From Streptomyces sp. RerS4 (GTDB lineage: Bacteria > Actinomycetota > Actinomycetes > Streptomycetales > Streptomycetaceae): 64,000 bases of DNA. Both the position numbers and the translations under genes were made by a program. Numbering within the stretch: the first letter of the stretch is position 1; the number at the start of each line of letters is the position of its first letter. The stretch is taken from the NCBI RefSeq assembly GCF_023515955.1, contig NZ_CP097322.1, positions 124,001 through 188,000 of the forward strand, in the 5' to 3' direction. The notes under the pieces were generated by a model that saw only the letters and a list, made by a program, of their open reading frames with translations, was not told the origin of the DNA and ran no database searches. Of the stretch, positions 8,420 to 18,300 are shown piece by piece.

Positions 8420-9756
8420 TGAGGCCCCGGGGCGGTCCGCCCGGACCCGCTGGTCGTCTACCTGGTTGGTCGCCACTGGAGCGACGCCGCGCAGCTGCCG
8501 CCAGGAACTGGCCCGGCTGCTGGGCACGTACGCGGCCCGGGTGATCACGCCGCGCGGCTCCACGGCCGTGACCGGCCTGGAGCTGATGACCGCCTTCCAC
8601 CCGGCGACCCGCGCGTCCGAACCCGACGCCGAGGGCCGCCGGCACTCCGAGCGCAACCCCGGCGGGCTGGGCTCGGACCCGGTCGACTGCGCGCCGTGCG
8701 AGGCCCCCGACGGCCACCCGCTGCTCGCCGACCTGCCGCGCTTCCACCAGCGCACCCCGGCCGAGATGCTGATGGAAGAGGCGTACGACTGGGCGCGTCC
8801 GATGACCGACGAGGAGTGCCTGCGCAGCAACCTGGTCGGCATCGACGTGAACATGGCCTTCGCCGCCAGCGCCAACGGCCTGGTAGTCGGCCTCGGAGCC
8901 CCCACCCACGTCAAGGCACCGGTGTTCGACGCGAAGCTGCCCGGCTCCTGGCTCGTCGACCTCTCACACGTCGACCTCTCCCGGGTGAAGTCCGGCAAGG
9001 ACTGGGTGCAGCTCGACAGGGACCTCATGCCCAGCCCGTTCACTCCGAAGGGCAACCGCCCCGAGGGGCCGGCCTGGTACGCGACGCCGACCGTCGCGTA
9101 CGCGGTGGAGCTCGGCTACGACGTCGCCCCGCTCGAGGCGTACGTCCGGTACGAGAACGGCCGCTACCTGGACGCCTGGTACGGCCGTCTGCGCGACGCC
9201 TACCTGGCGACGATGGGCGACCTCGGCGTCGGCCGACCTGCCGCCCGAGGAGTTCCTCACGGCGATGGACGGCTACCGCGACCGTGACCCGGAGATGGCG
9301 ATCGTCGTCTCGGCGATCAAGGCCACGGTCAAGGGCGGCATCGGCAAGCTCCGCGAACGGCCCCGCGGTGAGGGCTGGAAGCCGGGACAGCCATGGCGGG
9401 CCCTTTCCCGGCCGACCTGGCGCCCCGACATCCGCGCCGCGGTCATCTCCCGGACCCGCATCAACATGCACCGCAAGATCCTCAAGCACGCCGCCTTCAC
9501 CGGCCAGTACCCGGTCGCGATCCTCTCCGACTGCGCCGTCTACGCCGTCGACGGCACCTCGCCGCTGGACTTCCTGCCCTACCGCGAGGGCAAGCCGCTG
9601 CCCGGCGGGTGGAAGCTCGGCGTGAACCCGGGCCTGGTCAAGCACGAAGGCACCCAGACCGTCCTCTGGGGCGAAGGCGTCCGCGAGCACGGCGACCTCA
9701 ACCTCGCCCGGTACATCAAGGACGGCACCATCACCCACACCGACGGCAGGGAGTAG
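8420..9756 (+). pseudogene. tap: Telomere-associated protein Tap, N-truncated and frameshifted
   Basis: The region lies immediately upstream of tpg, the normal tap position. Its translated pieces fit Tap: DPLVVYLVGRHWSDAAQLP, then ITPRGSTAVTGLELMTAFHP, then LVGIDVNMAFAASANGL, and finally YRDRDPEMAIVV with MHRKILKHAAFTGQYPVAI. Joining them needs frame changes near 8500 and near 9230 (an extra G in GTCGGCCGAC). The N-terminal third or more is absent. Tap binds Streptomyces telomere overhangs and recruits Tpg. This copy should be non-functional, so another tap must serve any active telomere. Confidence 0.85.
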
Positions 9757-9762
9757 ACCGCG

Positions 9763-10317
9763 ATGGCACAGCTCGGGGACGGCCTCAACCAGGCAGTGGC
9801 GAAGGCGTTCACCCGCCCGATCCCGAAGTCGGCGGGCGCCCAGATGCGCTACCTGGTCAAGCAGTACAAGTCCACCAAGGCCGCTGCGGCCGCGCTCGGC
9901 ATCACCCAGCGCACCGTCGAACGGTACATCAAGGACCAGATCAAGAAGCCGCGCCCCGAGCTGGCCGACCGCATAGAGCGAGAGGTCAAAAAGCGGTGGC
10001 AGCCGCAGATCCGCGCCAAGGCCAAGAAGACGGCGGCCACCACCGGCGGGATCGTCGTCGACACACGGGCCCGCTTCGGCTACACCGCCGCCCCCGGCAC
10101 CACCGACGACGGACGACTCCGCCACCTCACCGTGGCGCTCCCGCCCGAGTTCGCCGGCCGTCTCTTCGACGCCCAGGACGCGGGGGCGACCGAGCAGCAG
10201 CTGCGCGACATCGCCGCTGAGGGCCTGCAGGAGATCTACTTCAAGGACCGCGGCCGCCGAGCCGGCGGCCTCCTGGTGGAGTTCACCGACATCGACCACA
10301 TCGAGTTCGACCTGTAG
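9763..10317 (+). CDS. tpg: Terminal protein Tpg of linear replicon
   Basis: The 184-residue product matches Streptomyces Tpg in length and motifs: FTRPIPKSAGAQMRYLVKQ at the N-terminus, a helix-turn-helix around LGITQRTVERYIKDQ, the basic run REVKKRWQPQIRAKAKK, and TARFGYTAAPGTTDDGRL-type core sequence. It ends FTDIDHIEFDL. Tpg is covalently attached to 5' ends of linear chromosomes and plasmids and primes end patching together with Tap. The gene starts 6 nt after the tap stop. Unlike tap it is uninterrupted and looks functional. It is strong evidence that the window belongs to, or derives from, a linear replicon. Confidence 0.95.
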   Translation: MAQLGDGLNQAVAKAFTRPIPKSAGAQMRYLVKQYKSTKAAAAALGITQRTVERYIKDQIKKPRPELADRIEREVKKRWQPQIRAKAKKTAATTGGIVVDTRARFGYTAAPGTTDDGRLRHLTVALPPEFAGRLFDAQDAGATEQQLRDIAAEGLQEIYFKDRGRRAGGLLVEFTDIDHIEFDL

Positions 10318-10410
10318 GCCCCGGGCAACGAGTGGGGCCGAGTCGACGATTGTGATTGACCGCCTGAGCTGGCGAGTTAGCAGTGTGGCGGATTGCGCAG
10401 CCGAGACGTC

Positions 10411-10441
10411 CTTGGGGGAAGGCCAAACCCTTCCCCCCAAG
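10411..10441. terminator. Hairpin downstream of tpg
   Basis: A CTTGGGGGAAGG arm pairs with CCTTCCCCCCAAG around a 5-6 base loop, with one bulged C. It lies ~95 bp after tpg and just before the next gene, consistent with an intrinsic-type terminator without a U-tract. Confidence 0.6.
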
Positions 10442-10467
10442 AGGGAAGCAACGGCAACATTCGGTGC

Positions 10468-11121
10468 ATGGCTCCATCTGCGCCCACGGCGGACCAGAGG
10501 CAGAGGCTGCTAGACGACCATGCGGCACATCGGACATGGATGCAGAAAAACAAGATCAATGAACATCCGTACGCCCTGACTGAGGATCCCTTCACCGGCC
10601 TCATCCTGGCCGGCTTGCTGAATCCGGAGTCCGCCCCGTCTGTGTACCGCGCTCTGCTCGCCGACCTCAATCCATCGTCACGGGCTCACGATGCCCTGCC
10701 CCTGTCAGCCTACTGGCCGTCCAGCGGCGTCGATCTCGTGGTCGAAGCCCAACAGCGAGATCGTCGCGAACTTGTTGTGGTCGAGCACAAGCGCTTCACC
10801 TCCCCCTCTCACGCCCCGGGCTACAAGAAGAACCCCGATGCTCGCTGGCAGACTGACCAGGTCTACGAAGCCGCGACCAGTGATTACTGGCCTCGATGGA
10901 TGTATGAGACTGACCCGAGTCTCCCGGTGAGATTCATAGTTCTCGACGGCTACGGGAAGTCCATGGAACAGCTCTATCCGGGCGGTCTGCACAACGAGAA
11001 GTGGGCAGTCACCAGCTACTCGCAATTTGGAGCGGTCCTCAGGGCCGAACATGACCGGGGAGTGAGAGGGCTGATACCGCTGCTGGCCACCCTTTATGCC
11101 GGAGGTCGTCCCAAGTTATAG
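10468..11121 (+). CDS. PD-(D/E)XK nuclease-like protein
   Basis: The 217-residue product has a candidate catalytic D-E-x-K layout. An aspartate in SGVDLVVEA is followed about 17 residues later by ELVVVEHKRF, two hydrophobic strands ending in D and E-x-K as in the PD-(D/E)XK fold. A YPGGLHNEKWAVTSY stretch follows, and no other domain is visible. I chose ATG 10468 because the upstream 25 codons run through the hairpin. Many proteins of this superfamily are restriction or DNA-repair nucleases. A role in defence or in linear-replicon maintenance beside tpg is possible but inferred. No methyltransferase is adjacent. Confidence 0.55.
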   Translation: MAPSAPTADQRQRLLDDHAAHRTWMQKNKINEHPYALTEDPFTGLILAGLLNPESAPSVYRALLADLNPSSRAHDALPLSAYWPSSGVDLVVEAQQRDRRELVVVEHKRFTSPSHAPGYKKNPDARWQTDQVYEAATSDYWPRWMYETDPSLPVRFIVLDGYGKSMEQLYPGGLHNEKWAVTSYSQFGAVLRAEHDRGVRGLIPLLATLYAGGRPKL

Positions 11122-11187
11122 ACGCGGACCAAGCGTCGAAGGGGCCTCAGGCGACGCCGTCGCCGGGTGGCGGCCCGCACGCGTTCC

Positions 11188-11436
11188 CTACTCGTCGGGG
11201 TCCGGGCTCCAGGCCGCGGATCCGCCCCCGCGCCACTCGATCAGCAGCCCGTCGTCCAGGTCGACGTCGTCGGGGTCGAGTCCGGCCCGGCGCAGGAACT
11301 CCAGGAGGTCGCCGGGGCCCATGGCGCGGCCGAGGGGCCGGCCGTCGGCGTGGACGCGGCGGCGGCCCTGAGCGTCCAGCGGGTGGACGGTCACGTGGAG
11401 GCCGGGGCCTATGTCTGCGTGGCTGCAGGTGCTCAT
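11188..11436 (-). CDS. Small acidic actinobacterial protein, unknown
   Basis: The ATG at 11436 begins MSTCSHADIGPGLHVTVHPL. The product has ~82 residues and ends in an acidic segment (DPDDVDLDDGLLIEWRGGG). This pattern is familiar from small hypothetical proteins of Streptomyces accessory regions, but I know no function. No TM helix or signal peptide. Confidence 0.55.
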   Translation of the reverse strand: MSTCSHADIGPGLHVTVHPLDAQGRRRVHADGRPLGRAMGPGDLLEFLRRAGLDPDDVDLDDGLLIEWRGGGSAAWSPDPDE

Positions 11437-11591
11437 TCGAAGATTCCCAGGGCGGTGTCGGGGCGGCATTGCGGTTCTCTGTCAAGTCCGAGTGTGTTGC
11501 TTGTGCTCAGTGTTGTGCCTCGGAGCTCAGCCAAGGATGGGGCGATCGCTTACTGTCTGTAGCTCCGCTTGCTGTTCCTTGGCCTGCCTAT

Positions 11592-12639
<1,048 letters not shown>

Positions 12640-12660
<21 letters not shown>

Positions 12661-12828
12661 CAACAACTGGCCAAGTCGTTCGAGGAGAACCCCCTCGGCT
12701 CCAGCGGCAGGGGCATGAAGGCCACGCAGCTCACAGACCTTGCGATGAGCGCCACGGACGAGCGGAAGAACCTCGCCAACAAGTTCATCGACATGGAGAA
12801 GGCCAACGAAACGATGATGAACGGCTAG
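12640..12828 (+). pseudogene. C-terminal fragment of an unrecognised helical protein
   Basis: The frame reads KQQQLAKSFEENPLGSSGRG, then ATQLTDLAMSATDERKNLAN, and ends KANETMMNG. The composition is unlike a chance ORF (Lys/Asn/Gln-rich in GC-rich DNA). It lacks a plausible start and abuts the broken integrase, so it is probably the 3' end of a disrupted gene. Confidence 0.45.
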
Positions 12829-12859
12829 CCGGAAGGCGCAACAGCTGGCCCGCGAGGCC

Positions 12860-13489
12860 CTACTCGCCACCGCCACCGCCACCGCCACCGCCACCGCCAC
12901 CGCCACCGCCACTGGAATGTCCGCCGAAGTGTGTGCCCGTGCCCCAGTCGGAACCGGAGCCGCCGTCAAACCCACCGCCCGTGCGCCTCCGACTCCGGCC
13001 ACCACGGGATCCACCCGGCGACCCCTGGCGCGCCCGGGGTTGCGCCGGTCCGTCCGGGGCGATGGTGATCCCGCTGAAAACGTACGCCGGCACGCTCGCG
13101 TCGCGCCCGGCCACCTGTAGTTGTCGCCTGCCCCGGCGGGTCACCCGGCGACCCGCGCCCGCCACCATGCCCCGTGCTGCCAGCCGGCCACCGATGATCT
13201 CCTCTACCTCCGGGAAGCCCCGCATGGCAGCGCGCACGGCCTCGATGCTCTTGCCACGCCGACAGAAGGCGACCACAGCACGCTCGACCGCATGCCCGGG
13301 AGGTCGCTCCCCGCCCACAGCACGCACCCACCGCTCGTGCACCACCAGCAACCCGCGTCTGTTCAGCTCGATGATCACACTGTCCGCCACGCGCTCGGCC
13401 CCGCCCGCCAGGAACGCAACCTCGTACACATCCAGAGGCCCGATCCCCCCGCCCGAACCCCGCGCCAACCACCGGAACAGCCACCGCAT
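12860..13489 (-). CDS. TIGR04222 domain protein with poly-glycine tail
   Basis: The N-terminal half (IGPLDVYEVAFLAGGAERVA, LNRRGLLVV, AVERAVVAFCRRGKSIEAVR) fits the TIGR04222 domain, found in actinobacterial proteins that commonly end in glycine runs. Here the last residues are sixteen consecutive glycines plus Glu, encoded by a hexanucleotide repeat. A basic low-complexity linker with an ISGITIAPDG-like segment precedes the tail. Family function is unknown to me. No clear TM helix is visible in this copy, whereas relatives are often membrane proteins. Start at ATG 13489. Confidence 0.72.
   Translation of the reverse strand: MRWLFRWLARGSGGGIGPLDVYEVAFLAGGAERVADSVIIELNRRGLLVVHERWVRAVGGERPPGHAVERAVVAFCRRGKSIEAVRAAMRGFPEVEEIIGGRLAARGMVAGAGRRVTRRGRRQLQVAGRDASVPAYVFSGITIAPDGPAQPRARQGSPGGSRGGRSRRRTGGGFDGGSGSDWGTGTHFGGHSSGGGGGGGGGGGGGGGE
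12865..12912. repeat. (CGCCAC)8 microsatellite
   Basis: Eight perfect hexanucleotide units encode the 16-glycine tail on the minus strand. Slippage would change tail length by two glycines per unit without a frameshift. Confidence 0.97.
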
Positions 13490-13548
13490 TCCAGACCCCC
13501 CCCGTCTCAGGCCACCTCATCTGCTAGCAGTGTCACCCGCCGACACAG

Positions 13549-13574
13549 CCCCCAACCCCAACCCCAACCCCAAC
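13549..13574. repeat. CCCCAA tandem repeat, G-quadruplex-capable
   Basis: Four C-runs of 4-5 bases separated by AA lie ~60 bp upstream of the TIGR04222 start. The minus strand reads GGGG-TT four times, a textbook G-quadruplex pattern, in the likely promoter/leader of that gene. Confidence 0.85.
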
Positions 13575-13722
13575 GAGGCTTTCACAAGGAGTGAGCGCGT
13601 ACATGGCCAAGGCGTCAGATACCGCGCTCAGCGGCCAATCCCCGGGCCCGTCACCAGTGGCGCAGCCCGGGTTGGCTTCGGTTGGGAGCACAGGGGCGGT
13701 GGCGGATCGTCCAGGACGCCCG

Positions 13723-13983
13723 CTAGCACTGAGCAGCCACGAACCTCCCCCGCAGCGTGAACCCGTCCTGCTGCGGCACAGGATCCAGCCGGCCCTCACG
13801 CGCCTCCGCCAGCCACTTCCACACCGTCCGGACCGTCACCCCGGCAGCCTCAGCCATCACCCGCACGTGCAGAGACGACACCGACCCCGGCCCCTGGTCC
13901 ACCGCCAACAACCGACGCACCACCACACCCCGCGCCAACCGGCCGCCCTCACCCATACCCACCAGCACACCCGCACACCGCAC
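13723..13983 (-). pseudogene. Mu-type transposase N-terminal remnant
   Basis: A short frame carries a helix-turn-helix (LHVRVMAEAAGVTVRTVWKWL) preceded by a short variable lead. It is closely parallel to residues ~45-75 of the transposase at 30842-31862 (SAHVRLVASGLGVSVRTVRRW). It ends abruptly at 13723 with no DDE domain. Confidence 0.55.
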
Positions 13984-14109
13984 TCAGGCTGGCCGCAAAC
14001 AGAAATGGGCAACCCCATGACAGCCAAGACCATCAGGCCCGCAGCTACGCGAGAAGGAGCGAAGAGCATCTATGGCATGACTGGGTCGTCATCGCAGTAG
14101 GTACCAGTC

Positions 14110-14690
14110 CTCGTACTACGCTTCCAGGGCCGTAAGGCCGGGCTTCGTAGGCTGTTCGGCGAGGACCGGTGCTCGAAGGAGTTCCGCGACGTCATCCAGA
14201 AGATCCGCGCCAACACCATCGACGACGAGGTCAGGGAGTTCGCCCGGGTCCGGTCGCCCAAGAACTACCTGAACGCCTACAACGCCAACCGGACCCCCAT
14301 CCTGCTGACCACCGCCTGGCACGAGACGATCTTCTCGGTACCCGCCGTCATCGGCCTCTTCACCGACCTGACGGGACCCAAGTCGCTCCTCATCCAGGTC
14401 GGCGACCGCGACCACGGCAACGGCGAGCTCCCCGGCCTCATGGGCCTCATGTCCAAGCCCACCGAGATGGCCTACCGCTGGCTGGACCACCATCTCGGCG
14501 GCACCGCCGGCGACGGAGCGAAGCCGCAATTCGACGTCCGCTCGGAGTACATGCACAACTCCTGTCCGACGTCCGCCACCCCGACTGGAAGAGCTACGCG
14601 CTGCCGAAGAAGCGCTTCCACCTCGCGGGCGCTGCCGCCGGTGAGCGCGACGGGCGCATGTCCGAGGGGCCGGCGCAGGCAGGCTGGTCC
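14110..14690 (+). pseudogene. Peptidase S15 / CocE-like hydrolase remnant
   Basis: Frame 1 encodes SPKNYLNAYNANRTPILLTT, then AWHETIFSVPAVIGLFTDL, then LLIQVGDRDHGNGE (the conserved segment around the catalytic histidine in X-Pro dipeptidyl-peptidase-like hydrolases), then YRWLDHHLGG. Near 14560 the signal moves to another frame (LSDVRHPDWKSYALP). Both ends are missing. An inactive remnant. Confidence 0.55.
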
Positions 14691-14751
14691 CATTCGGTGA
14701 AGACCACCGGCGAGAGCACCGAAGCCGTCGTCGCCCCCAAGCTCATCCAGA

Positions 14752-15347
14752 TCACGCCAGACCCCAGCGGAGCTTCGTCGCGGTCCACTCCGCGCCGTAC
14801 CGGCACAACGCCTCCGGCGACGGCGGCAGCCACTGGGCCGGATCCTGATCCGCCTTGGACCGGTTCGAGCGAGCCGTCACCGCCACCAGAGAGGCCGTCT
14901 GGCCCTGGTCGTTCGCGTACGCCTCTCGCCTTTGCGCGGTCCACGAACTGGCGCCCGAATCCCAGGCTTCCGCGAGGGGCACCATGTGGTCGATGTCCAG
15001 CCGCGCCGGGTCCGTCACGGACACCTCGTCGTAGTACGACACCCACATACCCCCACTCAGAACGCAGCCCGGACCGATCTCGGGGTACTCGACCGCCTCG
15101 GCCAGCAGCACCTCCTGGCGGGTGCTACAGCCATCGGCCGGCAGGTCCCCGGCATTCCAGTGCCGGAAGCTGGTACGCCGGTAACCGGTCCGGTCCTCGA
15201 TGGCGACCGGCAGCGCGGTCACCGCGACGCCCATCGGGAAGATCTACGGGACCGCGGTGCGCTCCTCGGCGGCTGCGCGGTCGTTGCGGGCAGGGTCAGG
15301 GCGAGGGCAGCGGCGGCCGCGGTGGCGGCCCGCACGATCATGATCAT
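14752..15347 (-). pseudogene. Secreted HNH nuclease-family protein, frameshift after signal peptide
   Basis: The ORF from 15234 contains the family core: STRQEVLLAEAVEYPEIGPG, LDIDHMVPLAEAWDSGAS, VAVTARSNRSKADQDPAQWL and a C-terminal CRYGAEWTATKLRW. The IDHMVPLAEAW segment carries the HNH-type DH. Upstream, in another frame from ATG 15347, lies a clean signal peptide (VRAATAAAAALALTLPATTA). A one-base shift near 15240 separates the two, and a TAG precedes the mature frame. The intact form would be an exported DNase-like protein. Translation from 15234 would give an unexported product. Confidence 0.75.
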
Positions 15348-15349
15348 CA

Positions 15350-15865
15350 CGTGGCGGTTCTACCGGCCGCCCACACACCCGCGACAGAGCCCTGAGCGGC
15401 GGTTCACTCCCCCGGACCCGTCCGGTTCACCGCGGAAACGCCACTGCACCTGGGGACGCGCCGAAGGGGCCGAAGGGTCAGTCTGTGTCCGTCCCTCGGC
15501 CGGCGCTGTGCAGCGGATCCCGGCGCCGGAGTGCCGGTCCGGCACCGGCCTGGAGCCCTCCCGTGCTCGGCGCTCCGGTCCACCGGGACCAGGCCGCCGC
15601 AGTCGTGTGAACGAGTAGTGCCATGGCCGTTCGCCAGCGCGCGGCGGGCGGCCTTGTCGGCGGGCGGCCGGCGGCCGCGGCCGAGCCCTGACCGAACCGG
15701 GGGCCCCCTCTGACCTGCGGCTCGGTTGCCAATCCGGTCCGGGGTCAACGTGTTCCAGAAAGAACGCCCGGAAGTGATCTTGCCAAACTCAACACTCATG
15801 TGACTTGCTGAAGTCATTCAATGACCGTCCGTATCTGGCGGTCGGTGAACCGGTAAAGGATGACG
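15350..15865. other. Gene-free stretch
   Basis: No frame shows a recognisable protein. The last ~150 bp (lower GC, around 15740-15850) probably hold the promoter of the NHL-repeat gene. Confidence 0.45.
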
Positions 15866-17383
15866 ATGAGCATGGTCAACGCAGCAACGGCGGAGGGCGG
15901 CTTCGGCCCTCCGATCAGCACGGTCGCGGGGAGCGGGGTCGCGGGCTTCGCGGGGGACGGCGAGCCGGCTGTCTCCGCTGCACTGAACCGCCCGCTCGGG
16001 GTGGCGATGGACAGCACGGGCACCCTCTACGTCGCCGATTCCGGCAACCACCGGGTCCGGAAGATCACGGCCGACGGGAAGATCAGCACGGTGGCCGGCA
16101 CCGGCGTCGCCGGCTTTGGCGGGGATCAGGGCCCGGCGTTTTCCGCAAAGCTGAGCAGCCCGCACGGGGTGGCGGTGGACAGTGCGGGCACCCTCTATAT
16201 CGCTGATTCCGGGAACCACCGGATCCGGAAGATCACCACCGACGGGAAGATCAGCACGGTCGCGGGGGGCGCGACCGCGGGCTTCGACGGTGACGACGGC
16301 CCCGCCTCCTCCGCGCTGCTCAACAACCCGCACGGGGTGGCGGTGGACAGCACCGGCGTGCTCTACATCGCCGACCGCGGCAACCACCGGATCCGGAAGA
16401 TCACCACCGACGGGAAGATCAGCACGGTCGCGGGGGGCTCGACCGCGGGCTTCGACGGTGACGACGGCCCCGCCTCCTCCGCGCTGCTCAACAGCCCCCA
16501 CGGGGTCGCGGTGGACAGCACCGGCGTGCTCTACATCGCCGACCGCGGCAACCACCGCGTCCGGAAGATCACCGACGGGAAGATCAGCACCATCGCCGGC
16601 ACCGGCACCGCGGGCTCCGGCGGTGACGACGGCCCCGCCTCCACCGCCCAGCTCGACAGCCCCCACGGTGTCGCGGTAGACAGCACCGGCGTCCTCTACA
16701 TCGCCGACCACGGCAACCACCGGATCCGCAGGATCACCACCGACGGGAAGATCAGCACGGTGGCCGGCACCGGCGTCGCCGGCTTTGGCGGCGATCAGGG
16801 CCCGGCGGTTTCCGCTCAGCTGGACCGGCCGATGGGCCTGGCTGTGGACTGCGTCGACACCCTCTACATCGCCGACTCCGACAACCACCGGATCCGCAAG
16901 ATCACGTCGCCGAAGACGGCCGGGCTGCCCGATTCGGGCACGGTGGTCTCCTGGGCCAACGTCCGCAGCAGGCTGCGGATGGGGATCGCGCGCGAGTCCA
17001 CCGCGGACGGGGCAGAGGTCCACCAGTTGCTCGCCGTACCCAGGGGTCACCAGCGGTGGCGGCTGGTGGCGGCCGGCCAGGACGACGGCGACGTCTTCTA
17101 CCGGATCGAGAACGTGCGCAGCGGCAAGGTCGTGGAGGTCGCAGCGCAGGAAGCGGCCGGGGCGGTGGCCGTGCAACGCGCCTACGAAGGTGCCGGCGCC
17201 CACCACCAGCAGTGGAAGCTGATCCCGGTGGGCTCGGGGAGCGACACCCCGCAGGTGTATGAGATCGCCAACCGCCAGAGCGGCCTGCGCCTGAGCGTCG
17301 ACACCAACGCCCGCGCGGCGATCAAGCAGCAGGAGGCGGAAGGCGACGGCCGAAGCAGCCAGTGGCAGTTGCTGCCCGCCTGA
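15866..17383 (+). CDS. NHL-repeat beta-propeller with C-terminal ricin-like lectin domain
   Basis: About six repeats of ~55 residues occupy the first ~350 positions, each with the pattern ISTVAGxGxAGFxGD...LxxPHGVAVDS.GTLYIADSGNHRIRKI. They should fold as a six-bladed NHL propeller. Residues ~365-505 look like a ricin B-type trefoil (YRIENVRSGKVVEVAAQEA, QQWKLIPVGSG, YEIANRQSGLRLSVDT, SQWQLLPA). Propeller plus lectin suggests ligand or glycan binding, but no catalytic domain is present. There is no obvious signal peptide. ATG 15866 is preferred to 15860 because AAAGG is then correctly spaced. A strong terminator follows. Confidence 0.85.
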   Translation: MSMVNAATAEGGFGPPISTVAGSGVAGFAGDGEPAVSAALNRPLGVAMDSTGTLYVADSGNHRVRKITADGKISTVAGTGVAGFGGDQGPAFSAKLSSPHGVAVDSAGTLYIADSGNHRIRKITTDGKISTVAGGATAGFDGDDGPASSALLNNPHGVAVDSTGVLYIADRGNHRIRKITTDGKISTVAGGSTAGFDGDDGPASSALLNSPHGVAVDSTGVLYIADRGNHRVRKITDGKISTIAGTGTAGSGGDDGPASTAQLDSPHGVAVDSTGVLYIADHGNHRIRRITTDGKISTVAGTGVAGFGGDQGPAVSAQLDRPMGLAVDCVDTLYIADSDNHRIRKITSPKTAGLPDSGTVVSWANVRSRLRMGIARESTADGAEVHQLLAVPRGHQRWRLVAAGQDDGDVFYRIENVRSGKVVEVAAQEAAGAVAVQRAYEGAGAHHQQWKLIPVGSGSDTPQVYEIANRQSGLRLSVDTNARAAIKQQEAEGDGRSSQWQLLPA

Positions 17384-17388
17384 CGTAC

Positions 17389-17422
17389 GGGTGGTCAGGG
17401 GCTCCCTCGCCCCTGACCACCC
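17389..17422 (+). terminator. Perfect 14-bp stem terminator
   Basis: GGGTGGTCAGGGGC pairs perfectly with GCCCCTGACCACCC around TCCCTC, six bases after the stop codon of the NHL gene. Confidence 0.9.
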
Positions 17423-17487
17423 CGGACGGCGGTGGCGGCCTATAACCACACCCAGCCACATGTCCGCCTTCGCCCTCGGCTCCTCAA

Positions 17488-17772
17488 TCACCCTGTGTCT
17501 CGGGCAGCACGCCCCTGACGACGCCGACGATCGCTGCGTGCGCGAGCCGGTTGACTTCGAAGCTGCTCCACCCGCGCGCCGATCGGACCCCACAGCGCCG
17601 CGCGCACGGCCTCGGGGTCGGCGGCCTCCACCGCCCGCGACCACCACCGCGGGCCGGCGTCCGCTGGCGGGACCAGGCCCGAACCCACCGCCCACCGCCA
17701 AGCCGCCACCGGTACCCGCAGCCGGGCCGCGGCCTGGTTCTCGTCGTACAGCTCCCGCACCGAACGCGTCAT
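17488..17772 (-). CDS. Small putative DNA-binding protein
   Basis: From ATG 17772 the product begins MTRSVRELYDENQAAARLRV and continues VPVAAWRWAVGSGLVPPADA. This is similar to the excisionase/helix-turn-helix opening of many small Streptomyces regulators. The last ~27 residues become Arg-rich and atypical, and a different frame reads more naturally there (SFEVNRLAHAAIVGVVRGVL). A 3' frameshift or truncation is likely. No operator or partner recognised. Confidence 0.42.
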   Translation of the reverse strand: MTRSVRELYDENQAAARLRVPVAAWRWAVGSGLVPPADAGPRWWSRAVEAADPEAVRAALWGPIGARVEQLRSQPARARSDRRRRQGRAARDTG

Positions 17773-17921
17773 GAATCGCACTTCGATCGCATATCGATGG
17801 CTCGACCATCGGGCCGCGACGGAAATGTGCCGAAAGATCCGACTTATTGTCAATAGTCCTGATTCTGGGGCGAGTTGGGGGCACACCGCATAAGCCGCCT
17901 ACGCGTACGCGAGGGGAAAAA

Positions 17922-18206
17922 TCACCCCCGCGGGGGACCGTGAACCGGCGCCGGACAGACGGAAGCGGGGGCCGCCGCAGCAGCCCCCGCCACTCCCCCG
18001 GACGGCCTACAGGTAGTCGACCCGGTCCGCCGCGAAAGTGCCGCTGTGTGCGGGCCGTACAGCGGCATGTCCGTCAGCCGGAACCGCTCCACCCGGCCCC
18101 CAGGCCGCCGGACGGGGACGACGACGCCCGGCCGCTCGGCGCTGGCGAACCGCTCCGGGCGGGCGTCGGTGGCGAGCGGGGTGTACCAGCGGGTGATGCG
18201 CTTCAT
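17922..18206 (-). CDS. Small basic Streptomyces protein, likely frameshifted at its end
   Basis: ATG 18206 has GGAAGG at good spacing and starts MKRITRWYTPLATDARPERF, then VVVPVRRPGGRVERFRLTDM. After LYGPHTAAL the frame becomes low complexity. Another frame gives a tidy end, TFAADRVDYL, with a stop near 18006. The natural protein is probably ~65 residues. Small proteins of this type occur in Streptomyces accessory regions; function unknown. Confidence 0.45.
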   Translation of the reverse strand: MKRITRWYTPLATDARPERFASAERPGVVVPVRRPGGRVERFRLTDMPLYGPHTAALSRRTGSTTCRPSGGVAGAAAAAPASVCPAPVHGPPRG

Positions 18207-18300
18207 GGCGGTGCCTTCCTGGTCAGGGCCCCTGTGGCCCCTCTCCACCCCTTGGGGAGGTCTCACGGCCAGGAGGGCAGCAGCGGCCCGAAATCCCGCC

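Noticed and set aside
9040..10440. A 466-codon minus-strand ORF
   Set aside because: Antisense to tap and tpg, both identified by motifs.
10411..10441. Hairpin after tpg as a telomere palindrome
   Set aside because: A single stem between two genes fits a terminator better; no further palindromes surround it.
13549..13574. CCCCAA repeat as a telomere sequence
   Set aside because: It resembles ciliate telomere repeats, but Streptomyces telomeres are palindrome-packed, not short tandem repeats; treated as a G-quadruplex-capable tract.
16000..16900. Regular repeats as a possible CRISPR array
   Set aside because: The units are long, coding and in frame (NHL blades), with no short repeat/unique spacer alternation. 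No CRISPR array was seen anywhere in the window.
15818..17884. A 688-codon minus-strand ORF with regular repeats
   Set aside because: It is antisense to the NHL-repeat gene; its repeats mirror the sense blades, and its composition is typical of a GC-bias shadow frame.
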